A DNA stretch of 64,000 bases from Omphiscola glabra (Eukaryota > Mollusca > Gastropoda > Lymnaeidae), in NCBI GenBank assembly GCA_964017045.1, contig OZ024808.1, positions 24,907,918 to 24,971,917 on the forward strand, given 5' to 3'. Positions 37,501 through 46,764 of the stretch are shown here, piece by piece. The notes beneath the pieces were generated by a model. It was not told where the DNA came from, did no database searches, and saw only the letters and a program-made list of their open reading frames with translations. The translations under genes were made by a program, and so were the position numbers. Position 1 is the first letter of the stretch. Each line of letters starts with the position of its first letter.

Positions 37501-40500
37501 GTTACATGATGGGTGCAGTATTGTTACATGATGGGTGCTGTATTGTTACACGCTGGGTGCTGTATTGTTACATGGTGGACGCTGTATTGTTACATGATGG
37601 GTGCTGTATTGTTACATGGTGGGCGCTGTATTGTTACATGATGGGCGCTGTATTGTTAGATGGTGGGTGCTGTATTGTTACATGATGGGTGCTGTATTGT
37701 TACATGGTGGAAGCTGTATTGTTACATGATGGGTGCTGTATTGTTACATGGTGGGCGCTGTATTGTTACATGATGGGTGCTGTATTGTTAGATGGTGGGC
37801 TCTGTATTGTTAGATGGTGGGCTCTGTATTGTTAGATGGTGGGTGCTGTATTGTTACATGATGGGCGCTGTATTGTTACATGGTGGACGCTGTATTGTTA
37901 CATAATGGGCGCTGTATTGTTACATGATGGGCGCTGTATTGTTACATAATGGGCGCTGTATTGTTACATGATGGGTGCTGTATTGTTACATGATGGGTGC
38001 TGTATTGTTACATGATGGGTGCTGTATTGTTACATGATGGGTGCTGTGTTGTAACATGATGGGTGCTGTATTGTTACATGATGGGTGCTGTATTGTTACA
38101 TGGTGGGCGCTGTATTGTTACATGATGGGCACTGTATTGTTACATGGTGGGCACTGTATTGTTTCATGATGGGTGCTGCATTGTTACATGATGGGCGCTG
38201 TATTGTTACATGATGGGCACTGTATTGTTACATGGTGGGCGCTGTATTGTTACATGATGGGCACTGTATTGTTACATGGTGGGCGCTGTATTGTTACATG
38301 GTGGGTGCTGTATTGTTACATGATGGGCACTGTATTGTTACATGGTGGGTGCTGTATTGTTACATGGTGGGCACTGTATTGTTACATGATGGGTGCTGTA
38401 TTGTTACATGATGGGTGCTGTATTGTTACATGATGGGCGCTGTATTGTTACATGGTGGGCACTGTATTGTTTCATGATGGGTGGTGTATTGTTACATGAT
38501 GGGCGCTGTATTGTTACATGATGGGCACTGTATTGTTACATGGTGGGCGCTGTATTGTTACGTGATGGGCACTGTATTGTTTCATGATGGATGCTGTATT
38601 GTTACATGATGGGCGCTGTATTGTTACATGATGGGCACTGTATTGTTACATGGTGGGCGCTGTATTGTTACATGATGGGCACTGTATTGTTACATGGTGG
38701 GCGCTGTATTGTTACATCGTGGGTGCTGTATTGTTATATGATGGGCACTGTATTGTTACATGGTGGGCGCTGTATTGTTACATGGTGGGCGCTGTATTGT
38801 TACATGGTGGGCACTGTATTGTTTCATGATGGGTGCTGTATTGTTACATGATGGGCGATGTATTGTTACATTATGGGCACTGTATTGTTACATGGTGGGC
38901 GCTGTATTGTTACATGATGGGCACTGTATTGTTACATGGTGGGCGCTGTATTGTTACATCGTGGGTGCTGTATTGTTATATGATGGGCACTGTATTGTTA
39001 CATGATGGGCGCTGTATTGTTACATGATGGGTGCTGTATTGTTACATGATGGGCGCTGTATTGTTACATGATGTGCACTGTATTGTTACATGGTGGGCGC
39101 TGTATTGTTACATAATGGGCGCTGTATTGTTACATGATGGGCGCTGTATTGTTACATGGTGGGCGCTGTATTGTTACATGATGGGCGCTGTATTGTTACA
39201 TGATGGGCACTGTATTGTTACATGATGGGTGCTGTATTGTTACATGATGGGCGCTGTATTGTTACATGGTGGTCACTGTATTGTTACATGATGGGCACTG
39301 TATTGTTACATGATGGGCACTGTATTGTTACATGATGGGCACTGTATTGTTACATGATGGGCACTGTATTGTTACATGATGGGCGCTGTATTGTTACATG
39401 GTGGGCGCTGTATTGTTACATGATGGGCGCTGTATTGTTACATTATGGGCGCTGTATTGTTACATGATGGGCGCTGTATTGTTACATAATGGGCGCTGTA
39501 TTGTTACATGATGGGTGCTGTATTGTTAGATGATGGGTGCTGTATTGTTACATGATGGGTGCTGTATTGTTACATGGTGGACGCTGTATTGTTACATGAT
39601 GGGTGCTGTATTGTTACATGGTGGGCGCTGTATTGTTACATGATGGGCGCTGTATTGTTAGATGGTGGGTGCTGTATTGTTACATGATGGGTGCTGTATT
39701 GTTACATGGTGGACGCTGTATTGTTACATGATGGGTGCTGTATTGTTACATGGTGGGCGCTGTATTGTTACATGATGGGTGCTGTATTGTTAGATGGTGG
39801 GCTCTGTATTGTTAGATGGTGGGCTCTGTATTGTTAGATGGTGGGTGCTGTATTGTTACATGATGGGCGCTGTATTGTTACATGGTGGACGCTGTATTGT
39901 TACATGGTGGACGCTGTATTGTTACATAATGGGCGCTGTATTGTTACATGATGGGCGCTGTATTGTTACATAATGGGCGCTGTATTGTTACATGATGGGT
40001 GCTGTATTGTTACATGATGGGTGCTGTATTGTTACATGATGGGTGCTGTATTGTTACATAGTGGACGCTGTATTGTTACATGATGGGTGCTGTATTGTTA
40101 CATGGTGGGCGCTGTATTATTACATGATGGGCGCTGTATTGTTACATGATGGGTGCTGTATTGTTACATGATGGGTGCTGTATTGTTACATGATGGGTGC
40201 TGTATTGTTAGATGGTGGGCTCTGTATTGTTAGATGGTGGGCTCTGTATTGTTACATGGTGGGTGCTGTATTGTTAGATGGTGGGTTCTGTATTGTTACA
40301 TGATGGGTGCTGTATTGTTAGATGGTGGGTGCTGTATTGTTACATGGTGGGCGCTGTATTGTTAGATGGTGGGTGCTGTATTGTTACATGATGGGTGCTG
40401 TATTGTTACATGATGGGTGCTGTATTGTTACATGATGGGCGCTGTATTGTTACATGATGGGTGCTGTATTGTTACATGATGGGTGCTGTATTGTTACATG

Positions 40501-43500
40501 GTGTGTGCTGTATTGTTACATGATGGGTGCTGTATTGTTACATGATGGGTGCTGTATTGTTACATGATGGGTGCTGTATTGTTACATGATGGGTGCTGTA
40601 TTGTTACATGATGGGTGCTGTATTGTTACATGATGGGCGCTGTATTGTTACATGATGGGTGCTGTATTGTTACATGATGGGTGCTGTATTGTTACATGAT
40701 GGGCGCTGTATTGTTACATGATGGGTGCTGTATTGTTACATGATGGGTGCTGTATTGTTACATGATGGGTGCTGTATTGTTACATGATGGGTGCTGTATT
40801 GTTACATGATGGGTGCTGTATTGTTACATGATGGGTGCTGTATTGTTACATGATGGGTGCTGTATTGTTACATGATGGGCGCTGTATTGTTACATGATGG
40901 GTGCTGTATTGTTACATGGGGGGTGCTGTATTGTTACATGATGGGTGCTGTATTGTTACATGGTGGGCGCTGTATTGTTACATGATGGGTGCTGTATTGT
41001 TACATGGGGGGTGCTGTATTGTTACATGATGGGTGCTGTATTGTTAGATGGTGGGTGCTGTATTGTTACATGATGGGTGCTGTATTGTTACATGGGGGGT
41101 GCTGTATTGTTACATGATGGGTGATGTATTGTTAGATGGTGGGTGCTGTATTGTTACATAATGGGTGCTGTATTGTTAGATGGTGGGTGCTGTATTGTTA
41201 CTTGGTGGGTGCTGTATTGTTAGATGGTGGGTGCTGTATTGTTACATGGTGGGTGCTGTATTGTTAGATGGTGGGTGCTGTATTGTTAGATGGTGGGTGC
41301 TGTATTGTTAGATGGTGGGTGCTGTATTGTTAGATGGTGGGTGCTGTATTGTTACATGGTGGGTGCTGTATTGTTAGATGGTGGGTGCTGTATTGTTAGA
41401 TGGTGGGTGCTGTATTGTTAGATTGTGGGTGCTGTATTGTTACATGATGGGCGCTGCCAGTGGACAGGCATTTCTTCATTCAAATGGAGTTTAAAAGTTG
41501 TGGTGAAAATATTGTCCACTATGGAAAACATCATCTCACATGAAAAACACCAACGTCTTGTTTGGATCATAACATAACATTATTAATTGCTAAATTTGAA
41601 GAATAGAAAAGGGGAAAGAGATCACCCTGCCAGCAATTGTTGAGGTTTGAAGTTTACAGACAAAAAGCTGATCGTTACAAACCAGGAGATTCTTCCATTA
41701 ATTCATCTTTCTTCTCGCCCGTGTAAGTTTTCCCAAAGAAGAAGATTTGTATAAATTGTAACGCGACAAAACATTATACTGTCCACCTGCTATATTTTAA
41801 AAAAAACTTCTCCCACGAGCTGAATTATCTCCCTCAGACCGAAATATATCTTTTTTTGTAACTTAAAACAATTTGATCATTTTTACCCCCCTTTTCCTGC
41901 TTTTTATGCAGCACATAAATAATGTTGTTTTTTAAAAACTTTATTCTCATTGTTGCTAGGGCACTTGGCAGTCCAAGTTATATTTGGTATCATTCATATT
42001 GTCCGTCGTCTACATCGGTGCTTACAGCTATGTAATGGTCTGGATGATAACAATGGCAGGTTAGTCAAGCCGCAAGTTATTTTTAAATAGTGAACATCAA
42101 TATTATTGTGTCATGAAGGTTTTCTTCCAAACAACACAGAAGCTTATACACTTACACACTTACACGCGTACACACATACACACTTACACGCTTACACACT
42201 TCATCGTTGATGGCACGTAAATGTGTAGGACAATTCTTACAGAGCTTCTTCCACCGTTGGATAAACAAAATATATGTAATTACTGTAATCAAATACTATC
42301 CCACCCAGGATTGTTAGATACCACCCCACCCAGGATTGTTAGATACCACCCCACCCAGGATTGTTAGATACCACCCCACCCAGGATTGTTAGATCCCATC
42401 CCACCTAGTATTGTTACATCCCACCCCACTCAGGATTGTTAGATCCCATCCACTCCGAGGATTGTTATCCCATCCCACCATGGATTGTTAGATCCCGTCC
42501 CACCCAGGATTGTTAGATCCCAGCCCACCCAGGATTGTTAGATCCCTTCCCACCCAGGATTGTTAGATCCCATCCCACCCAAGATTTTTATATCCCATCC
42601 CACCCAGAATTGCTAGATCCCATGCCACCCATGATTGTTAGATCCCATCCCACCCAGGATTGTTATATCCCATCCCACCCAGGATTGTTAGATCCCATCC
42701 CACCCAGGATTGTTAGATCCCATCCCACCCATGATTGTTAGATCCCATCCCACCCAGGATTGTTATATCCCATCCCACCCAGGATTGTTAGATCCCATCC
42801 CACCCAGGATTGTTAGATTGTTATGTTGTTTTGAGATTGTACACATTTCGTTGTTTTATTCTATAGGAAATGTTTGGGGAATTCCAGAGACGATAACAGG
42901 TTTGACAGTTCTTGCGGCAGGAACAAGTGTACCAGATCTTCTATCCAGTGTATTTGTAGCCCGAGATGGTAGGTAGCCACACATGATGGTCATATAGATT
43001 TGAATGTAGCTAAAAGTGGTAGGTAACCACAAGTAGGTCATAGAGATGTAATGTAGCCAAAGATAGTAGGAGGCCACGCGTGCTGGTTAGATAAAAGTGA
43101 GTGTAGCCAGAGTTGATACATAGCCATGCATGCATATCTTACATGTGAATGTAGCAGACTGTGCTGCAGCCGTGTCGTGGCGTGGCCTACTGTTTAAATA
43201 CACAAACGATGAAATGTAGGTCTGAGAACTATAGCTTTTATTGTTGTGATACAAGCCGTTGAACAGACAGTCACATATCTTACACAAGCAGCCGACTCGA
43301 AGTAACCGTTTTCACACACAATATGACTTTACACACTCAGTATCAGACACAGCTGACTACCAGATCACAGCTCAGATAGGCCTGGGTTTAAAACCCTCCC
43401 GCCTCATGTAGCCCCTAATGACGTCCACGTCATGAGCTGCTCAACGGTCTCCCGCGGGACGGGCATGTCCAGCTCAATGAATGTGAAAACCGGTCCGTGG

Positions 43501-45658
43501 GACAGGCATGTCCAGCTCAGTGAATGTGAACACCGGTCCGCGGGACAGGCATGCCCAGCTCAGTGAATGTGAACACGCCTGGGGTAAACAATCGTGCCAC
43601 AGGCCCCCCATAGGTGGCACCCTGCCATATATAAAATGTTACATAAATGGAGTTACAAAAAGTAACACACTGCCACAGTACGCTGCAATGCGTAATGGTT
43701 GCACACCGACGAATGTAGCCAGAGATTGGTATGAAGACACACTAACTAATTTTAATAATCATCTAAATGCCAATGCAGCTAGAGATGGTATTTAGTCATG
43801 CAAAAAACTAGTCTCAAGGATGAGGTTAATCACATATTTTAAAGATAGCCATATATTTTAAAGATAGCCATAGATGTTAAAGATAGCCACAGATGAGGGT
43901 AGTCATTGATGTTAAAGATAGCCATAGATGTTAAAGATAGCCACATATGAGGGTAGTCATAGATATTAAAGATAGCCATAGATGTTAAAGATAGTCATAG
44001 ATATTAAAGATAGCCATAGATGTTAAAGATAGCCATAGATATTAAAGATAGCCATAGATGTTAAAGAGAGCCATAGATGTTAAAGATCGCCATAGATGTT
44101 AAAGATAGCCATAGATATTAAAGATAGCCATATATATTAAAAATAGTCATAGATATTAAAGATAGCCATAGATATTAAAGATAGTCATAGATGTTAAAGA
44201 TAGCCATAGATATTAAAGATAGCCATGGATATTAAAGATTATAGTCATAGATATTAAAGATAGCCATAGATATTAAAGATAGCCATAGATGTTAAAGATA
44301 GTCATAGATGTTAAAGATAGTCATAGATATTAAAGATAGCCATAGATGAGGAGACATATATATTAAAGATAGCCAGAGATGTTAAAGATAGTCATAGATA
44401 TTAAAGATAGCCATAGATGAGGAGAGTCATAGATATTAAAGATAGCCAGAGATGTTAAAGATAGTCATAGATATTAAAGATAGCCATAGATGAGGAGAGT
44501 CATAGATATTAAAGATAGCCAGAGATGTTAAAGATAGTCTTAGATATTAAAGATAGCCCTAGATTCTAAGTAAACGAATATAAATATTTGGCTAGCATAG
44601 TCGGAAACTGGTTCAGCTATGAGTGATCAGGGGCACGCATTAAATTCTAACGTCTTTGGAATGTTAGCTTTCTTTGATGTCCAAAGTTTAATGGTTTTTC
44701 TCTGCATGTTCTCAAGGTTACGGTGACATGGCGGTATCTAATGCAATAGGGAGCAATGTCTTTGATATTCTCTTATGCCTTGGTAAGTCCATGATTTTTT
44801 TTAAAATGTGTTTCTTTAAAATGAGTTTAAGCTTTAAAAAAAAAATTAACCGAAGCAATTTAACTGCAATTTTTTTGTTTGGTTTTTAGTTTTAAATAAG
44901 AAAATATTTTGATCAGTGTAGCCATATTTTCAAATACCCATTTTTTTTCCCCCAGAGGAAATGGTGACATTTTGGTTCTGAAATAAATTGGGGCCATTCT
45001 ATACTTGTCTTTGACAATATAAATCACTTAACCTCAGATTTGCTTCTTTACCCCGCGTAGATTTAACTAATTTAAATACATTTTTAAGTAGCATCAGCTC
45101 TATCGTGTAGATCAATTTTTTTGTATTTTATTGTTGTAGGTAAAACATATATTTCATTTTTATAATTCTACGATTTTTATTAAATATGATTTCGTTATTT
45201 GACATGAGTTTTTGAAATTCACGTATTTCAAATCATTATAAATTAGTTGCCCGGATCGAACATTGTTTTTATATTTATATATTTTTTCTCTCTCATACAA
45301 CCTATTACAAAACGATAGCCACGGATTAATTAAAAAGCTAGCACAACAAAATCTGCATTGATTTTTTCGTTTTTCGAAAAAAAAATTTGTTTTTACAGGA
45401 ATACCTTGGCTGATAGACAATCTCAGTATCAGCAAAAACGGGACAGTCATCGACAGTGAAGGAATGTTGTTTGCGGTTCTCACGCTATTCATCACCATAG
45501 CGTACCTCTGGGGGTCCATGAAATGCTTCAACTGGACGTTGACGCCCGTGTATGGATTCGTGACGATTTCGGTCTATCTTGTCATCATGACGTTCTGCAT
45601 TCTCATCGAGACCAACGTTCTGTTTCGTTTTCATGCGCCCAGCCCTTGTAAGCCATAG
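24830..45658 (+). CDS. SLC24-family K+-dependent Na+/Ca2+ exchanger (12 coding exons)
   Basis: This gene encodes a plasma-membrane antiporter that moves Na+ in one direction and Ca2+ plus K+ in the other. Twelve exons (24830-25517, 26401-26592, 27008-27091, 28239-28342, 29357-29457, 30248-30397, 31166-31497, 32792-32919, 41960-42059, 42867-42968, 44717-44782, 45399-45658) chain in phase to 768 codons. In order, they encode a long N-terminal region with one hydrophobic segment (181-200) and the first membrane cluster. Alpha-1 has ATFMAAASSAPE (Glu315), and a charged cytosolic loop (about 415-555) follows. Alpha-2 has GLTVLAAGTSVPD (Asp650) and GSNVFD (Asp677), and the last membrane segments end the protein. 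Asp650 and Asp677 are spaced like the Ca2+/K+-binding aspartates Asp548 and Asp575 of mammalian NCKX2, so K+ dependence is likely. The SNAIGSNVFDILLCLG segment looks closer to NCKX3/4/5 than to NCKX1/2. The subfamily is uncertain. Confidence 0.93.
25975..26155. repeat. 30-bp G-rich minisatellite in intron 1, 6 copies
   Basis: The unit is TATTTCAAAAAGTGAGGGGG plus TGGGGGTTG. Repeated G-runs on the sense strand could form a G-quadruplex in the pre-mRNA. This is inference from sequence only. Confidence 0.88.
26262..26420 (+). repeat. 38-bp tandem copies of the exon 2 splice acceptor
   Basis: The unit GAAGACTTTGTTTTGTTGCA plus GCCAGTGTAGCAAGTAAT contains the polypyrimidine tract, the AG and the first bases of exon 2. 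AG dinucleotides end at 26286, 26324, 26362 and 26400. Only 26400 gives a continuous frame. Using any upstream AG runs into an in-frame TAG in the next copy. Confidence 0.93.
26401..26592 (+). CDS. exchanger exon 2
   Basis: Acceptor TTGTTGCAG, phase 1 in and phase 1 out, donor GTAATC. It encodes an extracellular NGT sequon with a Cys, then PPDFLSEEV, then the first membrane span ending VCDIYFVPSLEHISE. The CD.FVPSLE phrase is diagnostic for NCKX proteins just before alpha-1. Confidence 0.93.
26593..26855 (+). repeat. 22-bp minisatellite beginning at the exon 2 donor
   Basis: The unit GTAACATTTGGCTGTGTGCA plus CT is repeated about 12 times. The first unit is the donor site itself (GTAATCTAACATTTGGCTG), so each copy carries a GTAA. 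The flanking intron sequence is unrelated. Confidence 0.88.
27008..27091 (+). CDS. exchanger exon 3 (alpha-1 repeat, first half)
   Basis: Acceptor TTTATCTGTAG, phase 1 in and phase 1 out, donor GTAATG. It encodes DVAGATFMAAASSAPEFCTS. Glu315 is the expected Ca2+-liganding Glu. The residue before SSAPE is Ala, where most NCKX proteins have Gly. The downstream residues are FCTSVI rather than LFTSVI. Confidence 0.93.
   Translation, partial: TLTFKLTLPERPLWLQQAQPRNFAHQL
27116..27832. repeat. 22-bp minisatellite in intron 3, about 32 copies
   Basis: The unit is TTTGATATCGTGGATAAAGC plus CC, and it starts about 25 bp past the exon 3 donor. Copies alternate GGATAAAG and GGTTAAAG, with some TTCTATGATATC variants. 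Confidence 0.93.
27919..27990 (+). repeat. possible tRNA-derived SINE head fragment
   Basis: GATGGCCAGTAGTCTCAAGG resembles a Pol III A box and matches TGGCCCAGTAGTCTAAAG at the head of the SINE at 30604-30955. GGTCCTAGAACCC resembles a B box at the expected distance. No SINE body follows, so this would be a truncated piece. Confidence 0.3.
28239..28342 (+). CDS. exchanger exon 4 (alpha-1 repeat, second half)
   Basis: Acceptor CAACACAACAG, phase 1 in and phase 0 out. It encodes LIAKSDAGLGAIVGSSIFNL and the following span to FAGM, aligning with the second helix of alpha-1. The donor GTGAGT at 28343 is the first of several equivalent donors created by a 51-bp tandem duplication. Confidence 0.93.
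28323..28712 (+). repeat. 51-bp tandem copies of the exon 4 donor, about 7.6 copies, open in frame
   Basis: The unit holds GCCATCTTTGCTGGAATGGT followed by GAGTATTCCATCTGCTGGTC. Donor positions recur every 51 bp: 28343, 28445, 28496, 28598, 28649 (weaker GTAAAT) and 28700 keep GT, while 28394 and 28547 have lost it. The exon frame stays open through all copies, so each later donor would add 17 residues (VSIPSAGHCVCAIFAGM type). Confidence 0.93.
28985..29285. repeat. 25-bp minisatellite in intron 4, about 12 copies
   Basis: The unit is CACATTGTGGCAATAGCAGT plus GTTTC. The same unit recurs in intron 6 at 30428-30535. Copies alternate CAATAGCAG and CTATAGCAG. Confidence 0.9.
29357..29457 (+). 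CDS. exchanger exon 5
   Basis: Acceptor CCATTCTAG, phase 0 in and phase 2 out, donor GTACGT. It encodes QLTWYPLTRDTIFYTLSVIL and a further span to DNVILW. LTW...RD..YYTLSVI is conserved across NCKX proteins. A second AG (GTACAG) nine bases downstream is an in-frame alternative acceptor that would drop three residues. Confidence 0.93.
29446..29535 (+). repeat. 45-bp duplication of the exon 5 donor
   Basis: CGTCATTTTATGGTACGTCT plus GCTTGAGTGAGTACAGTATC is followed by a second copy in which ATG is ACG. The second GTACGT at 29503 is in frame with the first and no stop intervenes. Its use would insert 15 residues. Confidence 0.9.
29560..29745. repeat. ~50-bp tandem repeat in intron 5, about 4 copies
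   Basis: The recurrent phrase is AGACCATGTTTTCATTATGT plus CGTTGTTGTGACAGAATTAG. The copies differ in length. Confidence 0.8.
30070..30247 (+). repeat. 56-bp tandem copies of the exon 6 acceptor
   Basis: CTTCTCTCTCCAG acceptors end at 30079, 30135, 30191 and 30247, exactly 56 bp apart, each behind a pyrimidine tract and separated by TGTCTATTTGATACGAATGT. Only the last joins to conserved coding sequence. Reading from the acceptor ending at 30191 meets a stop after entering exon 6 out of frame. Confidence 0.92.
30248..30397 (+). CDS. exchanger exon 6
   Basis: Phase 2 in and out, donor GTGAGT. It completes the Trp codon and encodes YEATLMIVTYLLYILVMFFN, the last span of the first cluster. The basic start of the cytosolic loop (KRLERWSILKLKSCRRQ) and an EEEE cluster follow. 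Confidence 0.93.
30428..30535. repeat. 25-bp minisatellite in intron 6, about 4 copies
   Basis: CACATTGTGTCAACAGCAGT plus GTTTC is the same family as the intron 4 array. Confidence 0.88.
30604..30955 (-). mobile_element. tRNA-derived SINE, minus strand
   Basis: On the minus strand the head has TGGTGGCCCAGTAGTCTAAA (A-box like) and then TTTAGTTCAATCCCC (B-box like). The ~230-bp body has no coding capacity, and the tail ends in repeated TCAA (TGATTGATTGA on the plus strand at 30604). This is the layout of a Pol III SINE with a simple-repeat tail. Its length is about 350 bp. A truncated relative is at 14786. Confidence 0.75.
31166..31497 (+). CDS. exchanger exon 7 (cytosolic loop)
   Basis: Acceptor CACACTCAG, phase 2 in and phase 1 out, donor GTACGT. 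This is the largest internal exon, covering residues about 440-550. It is hydrophilic, with repeated RxxS/T sites (RRHSR, KASR) that could be phosphorylated, an amphipathic stretch near EILAKASRVTISETLVRKIS, and an acidic end (EDEVEKDEKG). This matches the variable regulatory loop of NCKX proteins. Confidence 0.92.
31735..32010. repeat. degenerate ~18-bp repeats in intron 7
   Basis: GGTGACTGGATAC, GATTGGATACCTAGG and similar words alternate. They are diverged, with no fixed period. Confidence 0.7.
32030..32350. repeat. 31-bp minisatellite in intron 7, about 10 copies
   Basis: The unit is TTGACATAAAAGTCTATTGA plus CACAAGAATCTA. It is itself an imperfect doubling of a ~15-bp word. Confidence 0.9.
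32592..32655 (-). repeat. dispersed element end with hammerhead-like core (copy B)
   Basis: The minus strand reads GTCTGCTGAGGAAGGCTCTT then GGGCGAAACGTTC. CTGAGGA fits the CTGANGA box, and GAAAC follows after a short stem-capable stretch. The same T/C-rich TTGTCCTGTC flanks occur on both sides. It lies in intron 7, antisense to the exchanger. Identity as a Penelope-like or retrozyme ribozyme is inferred. Confidence 0.4.
32792..32919 (+). CDS. exchanger exon 8
   Basis: Acceptor CACTTGCAG, phase 1 in and phase 0 out, donor GTGAGT. It encodes EYTNPLAFPKGFLSRCYYIF and ILPATLLHAFTIPDSRIL, matching the span that opens the second membrane cluster (LP...TIPD.R). The acceptor is a tandem CAGCAG, so splicing three bases later is possible and would remove one Ala. 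Confidence 0.93.
33140..41455. repeat. 8.3-kb 22-bp minisatellite in intron 8, about 378 copies
   Basis: The unit is TGTATTGTTACATGATGGGC plus AC/GC. Unit length is almost invariant. Left copies are mostly ATGATGGGCAC. Right copies drift to ATGGTGGGTGC and TTAGATGGTG. Large internal duplications keep register: the stretch near 35401-36079 recurs at 38173-38851 (offset 2772 = 126 units), and the stretch near 37600-37860 recurs about 2002 bp later (91 units). All open frames here are periodic shadows of 66 bp (22 residues). Confidence 0.97.
41456..41959. other. intron 8, unique 3' part
   Basis: Non-repetitive AT-rich intron sequence between the long array and exon 9. I see nothing else in it. 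Confidence 0.6.
41960..42059 (+). CDS. exchanger exon 9
   Basis: Acceptor CATTGTTGCTAG, phase 0 in and phase 1 out, donor GTTAGT. It encodes GTWQSKLYLVSFILSVVYIG followed by AYSYVMVWMITMAG, the membrane span immediately before alpha-2 (SY.MVW is conserved). Confidence 0.92.
42298..42828. repeat. 25-bp minisatellite in intron 9, about 21 copies
   Basis: The unit is GGATTGTTAGATCCCATCCC plus ACCCA. The left copies carry GATACCACCCC. The array ends about 40 bp before the exon 10 acceptor. Confidence 0.93.
42867..42968 (+). CDS. exchanger exon 10 (alpha-2 repeat, first half)
   Basis: Acceptor TTTTATTCTATAG, phase 1 in and out, donor GTAGGT. It encodes WGIPETITGLTVLAAGTSVP and DLLSSVFVARD. Asp650 in GTSVPD is the expected ion-binding Asp of alpha-2. 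Confidence 0.95.
42954..43160 (+). repeat. diverged ~47-bp copies of the exon 10 donor region
   Basis: The end of exon 10 and the start of intron 10 (GTAGCCCGAGATGGTAGGTA plus GCCACACATGATGGTC) recur as GTAGCTAAAAGTGGTAGGTA, GTAGCCAAAGATAGTAGG and GTAGCCAGAGTTGATA. The last words resemble each other less. A further similar word lies near 43715. The copies are old compared with the exon 4 array. Confidence 0.75.
43435..43600. repeat. ~45-bp tandem repeat in intron 10, about 3-4 copies
   Basis: CGGGACAGGCATGTCCAGCT plus CAGTGAATGTGAACACCGGT is repeated. A tRNA-like GGGTTTAAAACCCTCC lies just upstream at about 43385 but no SINE body was recognised. Confidence 0.8.
43830..44570. repeat. 19-20-bp minisatellite in intron 10, about 38 copies
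   Basis: The unit is AGCCATAGATGTTAAAGAT, alternating with AGTCATAGATATTAAAGAT. A ~70-bp higher-order block containing ATGAGGAGA recurs near 44343, 44415 and 44485. Confidence 0.93.
44717..44782 (+). CDS. exchanger exon 11 (alpha-2 repeat, second half)
   Basis: Acceptor GTTCTCAAG, phase 1 in and out, donor GTAAGT. It encodes GYGDMAVSNAIGSNVFDILL followed by CLG. Asp677 of GSNVFD corresponds to the residue that confers K+ dependence in NCKX2. Its presence supports an NCKX rather than an NCX. Confidence 0.95.
44783..45398. other. intron 11
   Basis: AT-rich, unique intron sequence with several T- and A-runs. I see no tandem array. Confidence 0.6.
45399..45658 (+). CDS. exchanger exon 12 (C-terminus, stop)
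   Basis: Acceptor TTGTTTTTACAG, phase 1 in. It encodes GIPWLIDNLSISKNGTVIDS, two hydrophobic spans (about FAVLTLFITIAYLWGSM and PVYGFVTISVYLVIMTFCIL) and a short tail ending at TAG 45656-45658. The expected C-terminal spans are complete, so the protein is not truncated. Confidence 0.93.
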
Positions 45659-45870
45659 ATAGCTGTCACACAGGCAACTGTCGCACGGGCAACTGTCACA
45701 CAGACAACTGTTACAATAATGCAATGCCGTATTAAAAACAGACATGTGTAGCATAGACAACTGAAAAAAATAATTAATTAAAACCCGCTTTAGCAACATA
45801 CAGAAGTCACACAGACAGCTGTCACACAGACAACTGTCACACAGACAGCTGTCACAATGCAATGCCGTGT
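45659..45870 (+). repeat. 16-bp repeats in the exchanger 3' UTR region
   Basis: CACACAGACAACTGT is repeated in two clusters (45665-45712 and 45805-45860) directly after the stop codon. They are probably transcribed as 3' UTR. No unambiguous AATAAA was assigned. Confidence 0.8.
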
Positions 45871-46764
45871 TAGCAGCAAGTCACATACCAAGCGAACGCC
45901 AGTATTTCCAGTATTGCTTCGTGCACCACATTTCACTTAAGTAGACTCGATCTAAGACGCGAACGTTTTTGCCCCGATCCACGACAGCAGGGCTGACGTT
46001 AACGTCTTAACCTTCAAATGACACTCGGATTGTCATGTGACACAGATTTATAATTTAAAGTGCTTAAGACACTGAGGAACAAATTAAATTCATTTATTTG
46101 AGCAATTTCAGAAACGTACTGAGGTATTTAGGGCATAGAACATGAGCTATAAAAAATTGCGTTGTAGGATCTTAACATTGTGGTTGACATACTTGAAGGA
46201 TGTTTACAAAAGTATAATAATAAAAGTATTATTCAGCTCTACTCCGAATTCTTCTTTTGACTGTGTCGGGTGTGATCCCCGAGCATGGTGGAGATCAACA
46301 CTTCCTGTTTGTTTTCATAGTTACAGAGAGGGTGTGAACAAAGAATAAGAGCTTTCGTGTTGAGAGTTTTAACTTTGTTTCACAAGCGACGAACTCGTCT
46401 CATAAAGCTGGTGTATCACTGTCGAGCTATATAATAGATAGTACTAGGATGTGTGGCACGAGGAAAAGCTGACACATCATCTGCACAGCGCCGTGTCGAG
46501 ATTTTTTGGTTAATGGCCTGTTAAAAACCAATCAGCGTGGCTTCTGATATTAGTAGACAATGAACGCGGGCTACGCGCAATAACAAAGGGAAGTAACTGG
46601 ACACATAAGGGAAGTAACAGTTACAATACAATGATAATACAAACACACTCCTCCCCCCCCCCCCCCAATCTTTTTTCCGCCTTGACAGAGGCGGCACATC
46701 AAAACATTGAAAAAATACATACAATAATCTAAAAAAATGTATTTTTTTAACTGTCTTCCACTAA
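45871..46764. other. intergenic spacer downstream of the exchanger
   Basis: No supported exon. A C-run lies near 46650. Confidence 0.4.

Noticed and set aside
33140..41455. Many 60-170-codon frames with YCYMMGAVLLH-type repeats
   Set aside because: 22-bp units read through three frames give a 22-residue cycle, with starts and stops set by point variants only.
43370..43400. tRNA gene suggested by GGGTTTAAAACCCTCC
   Set aside because: No A box at the right distance and no cloverleaf could be drawn.
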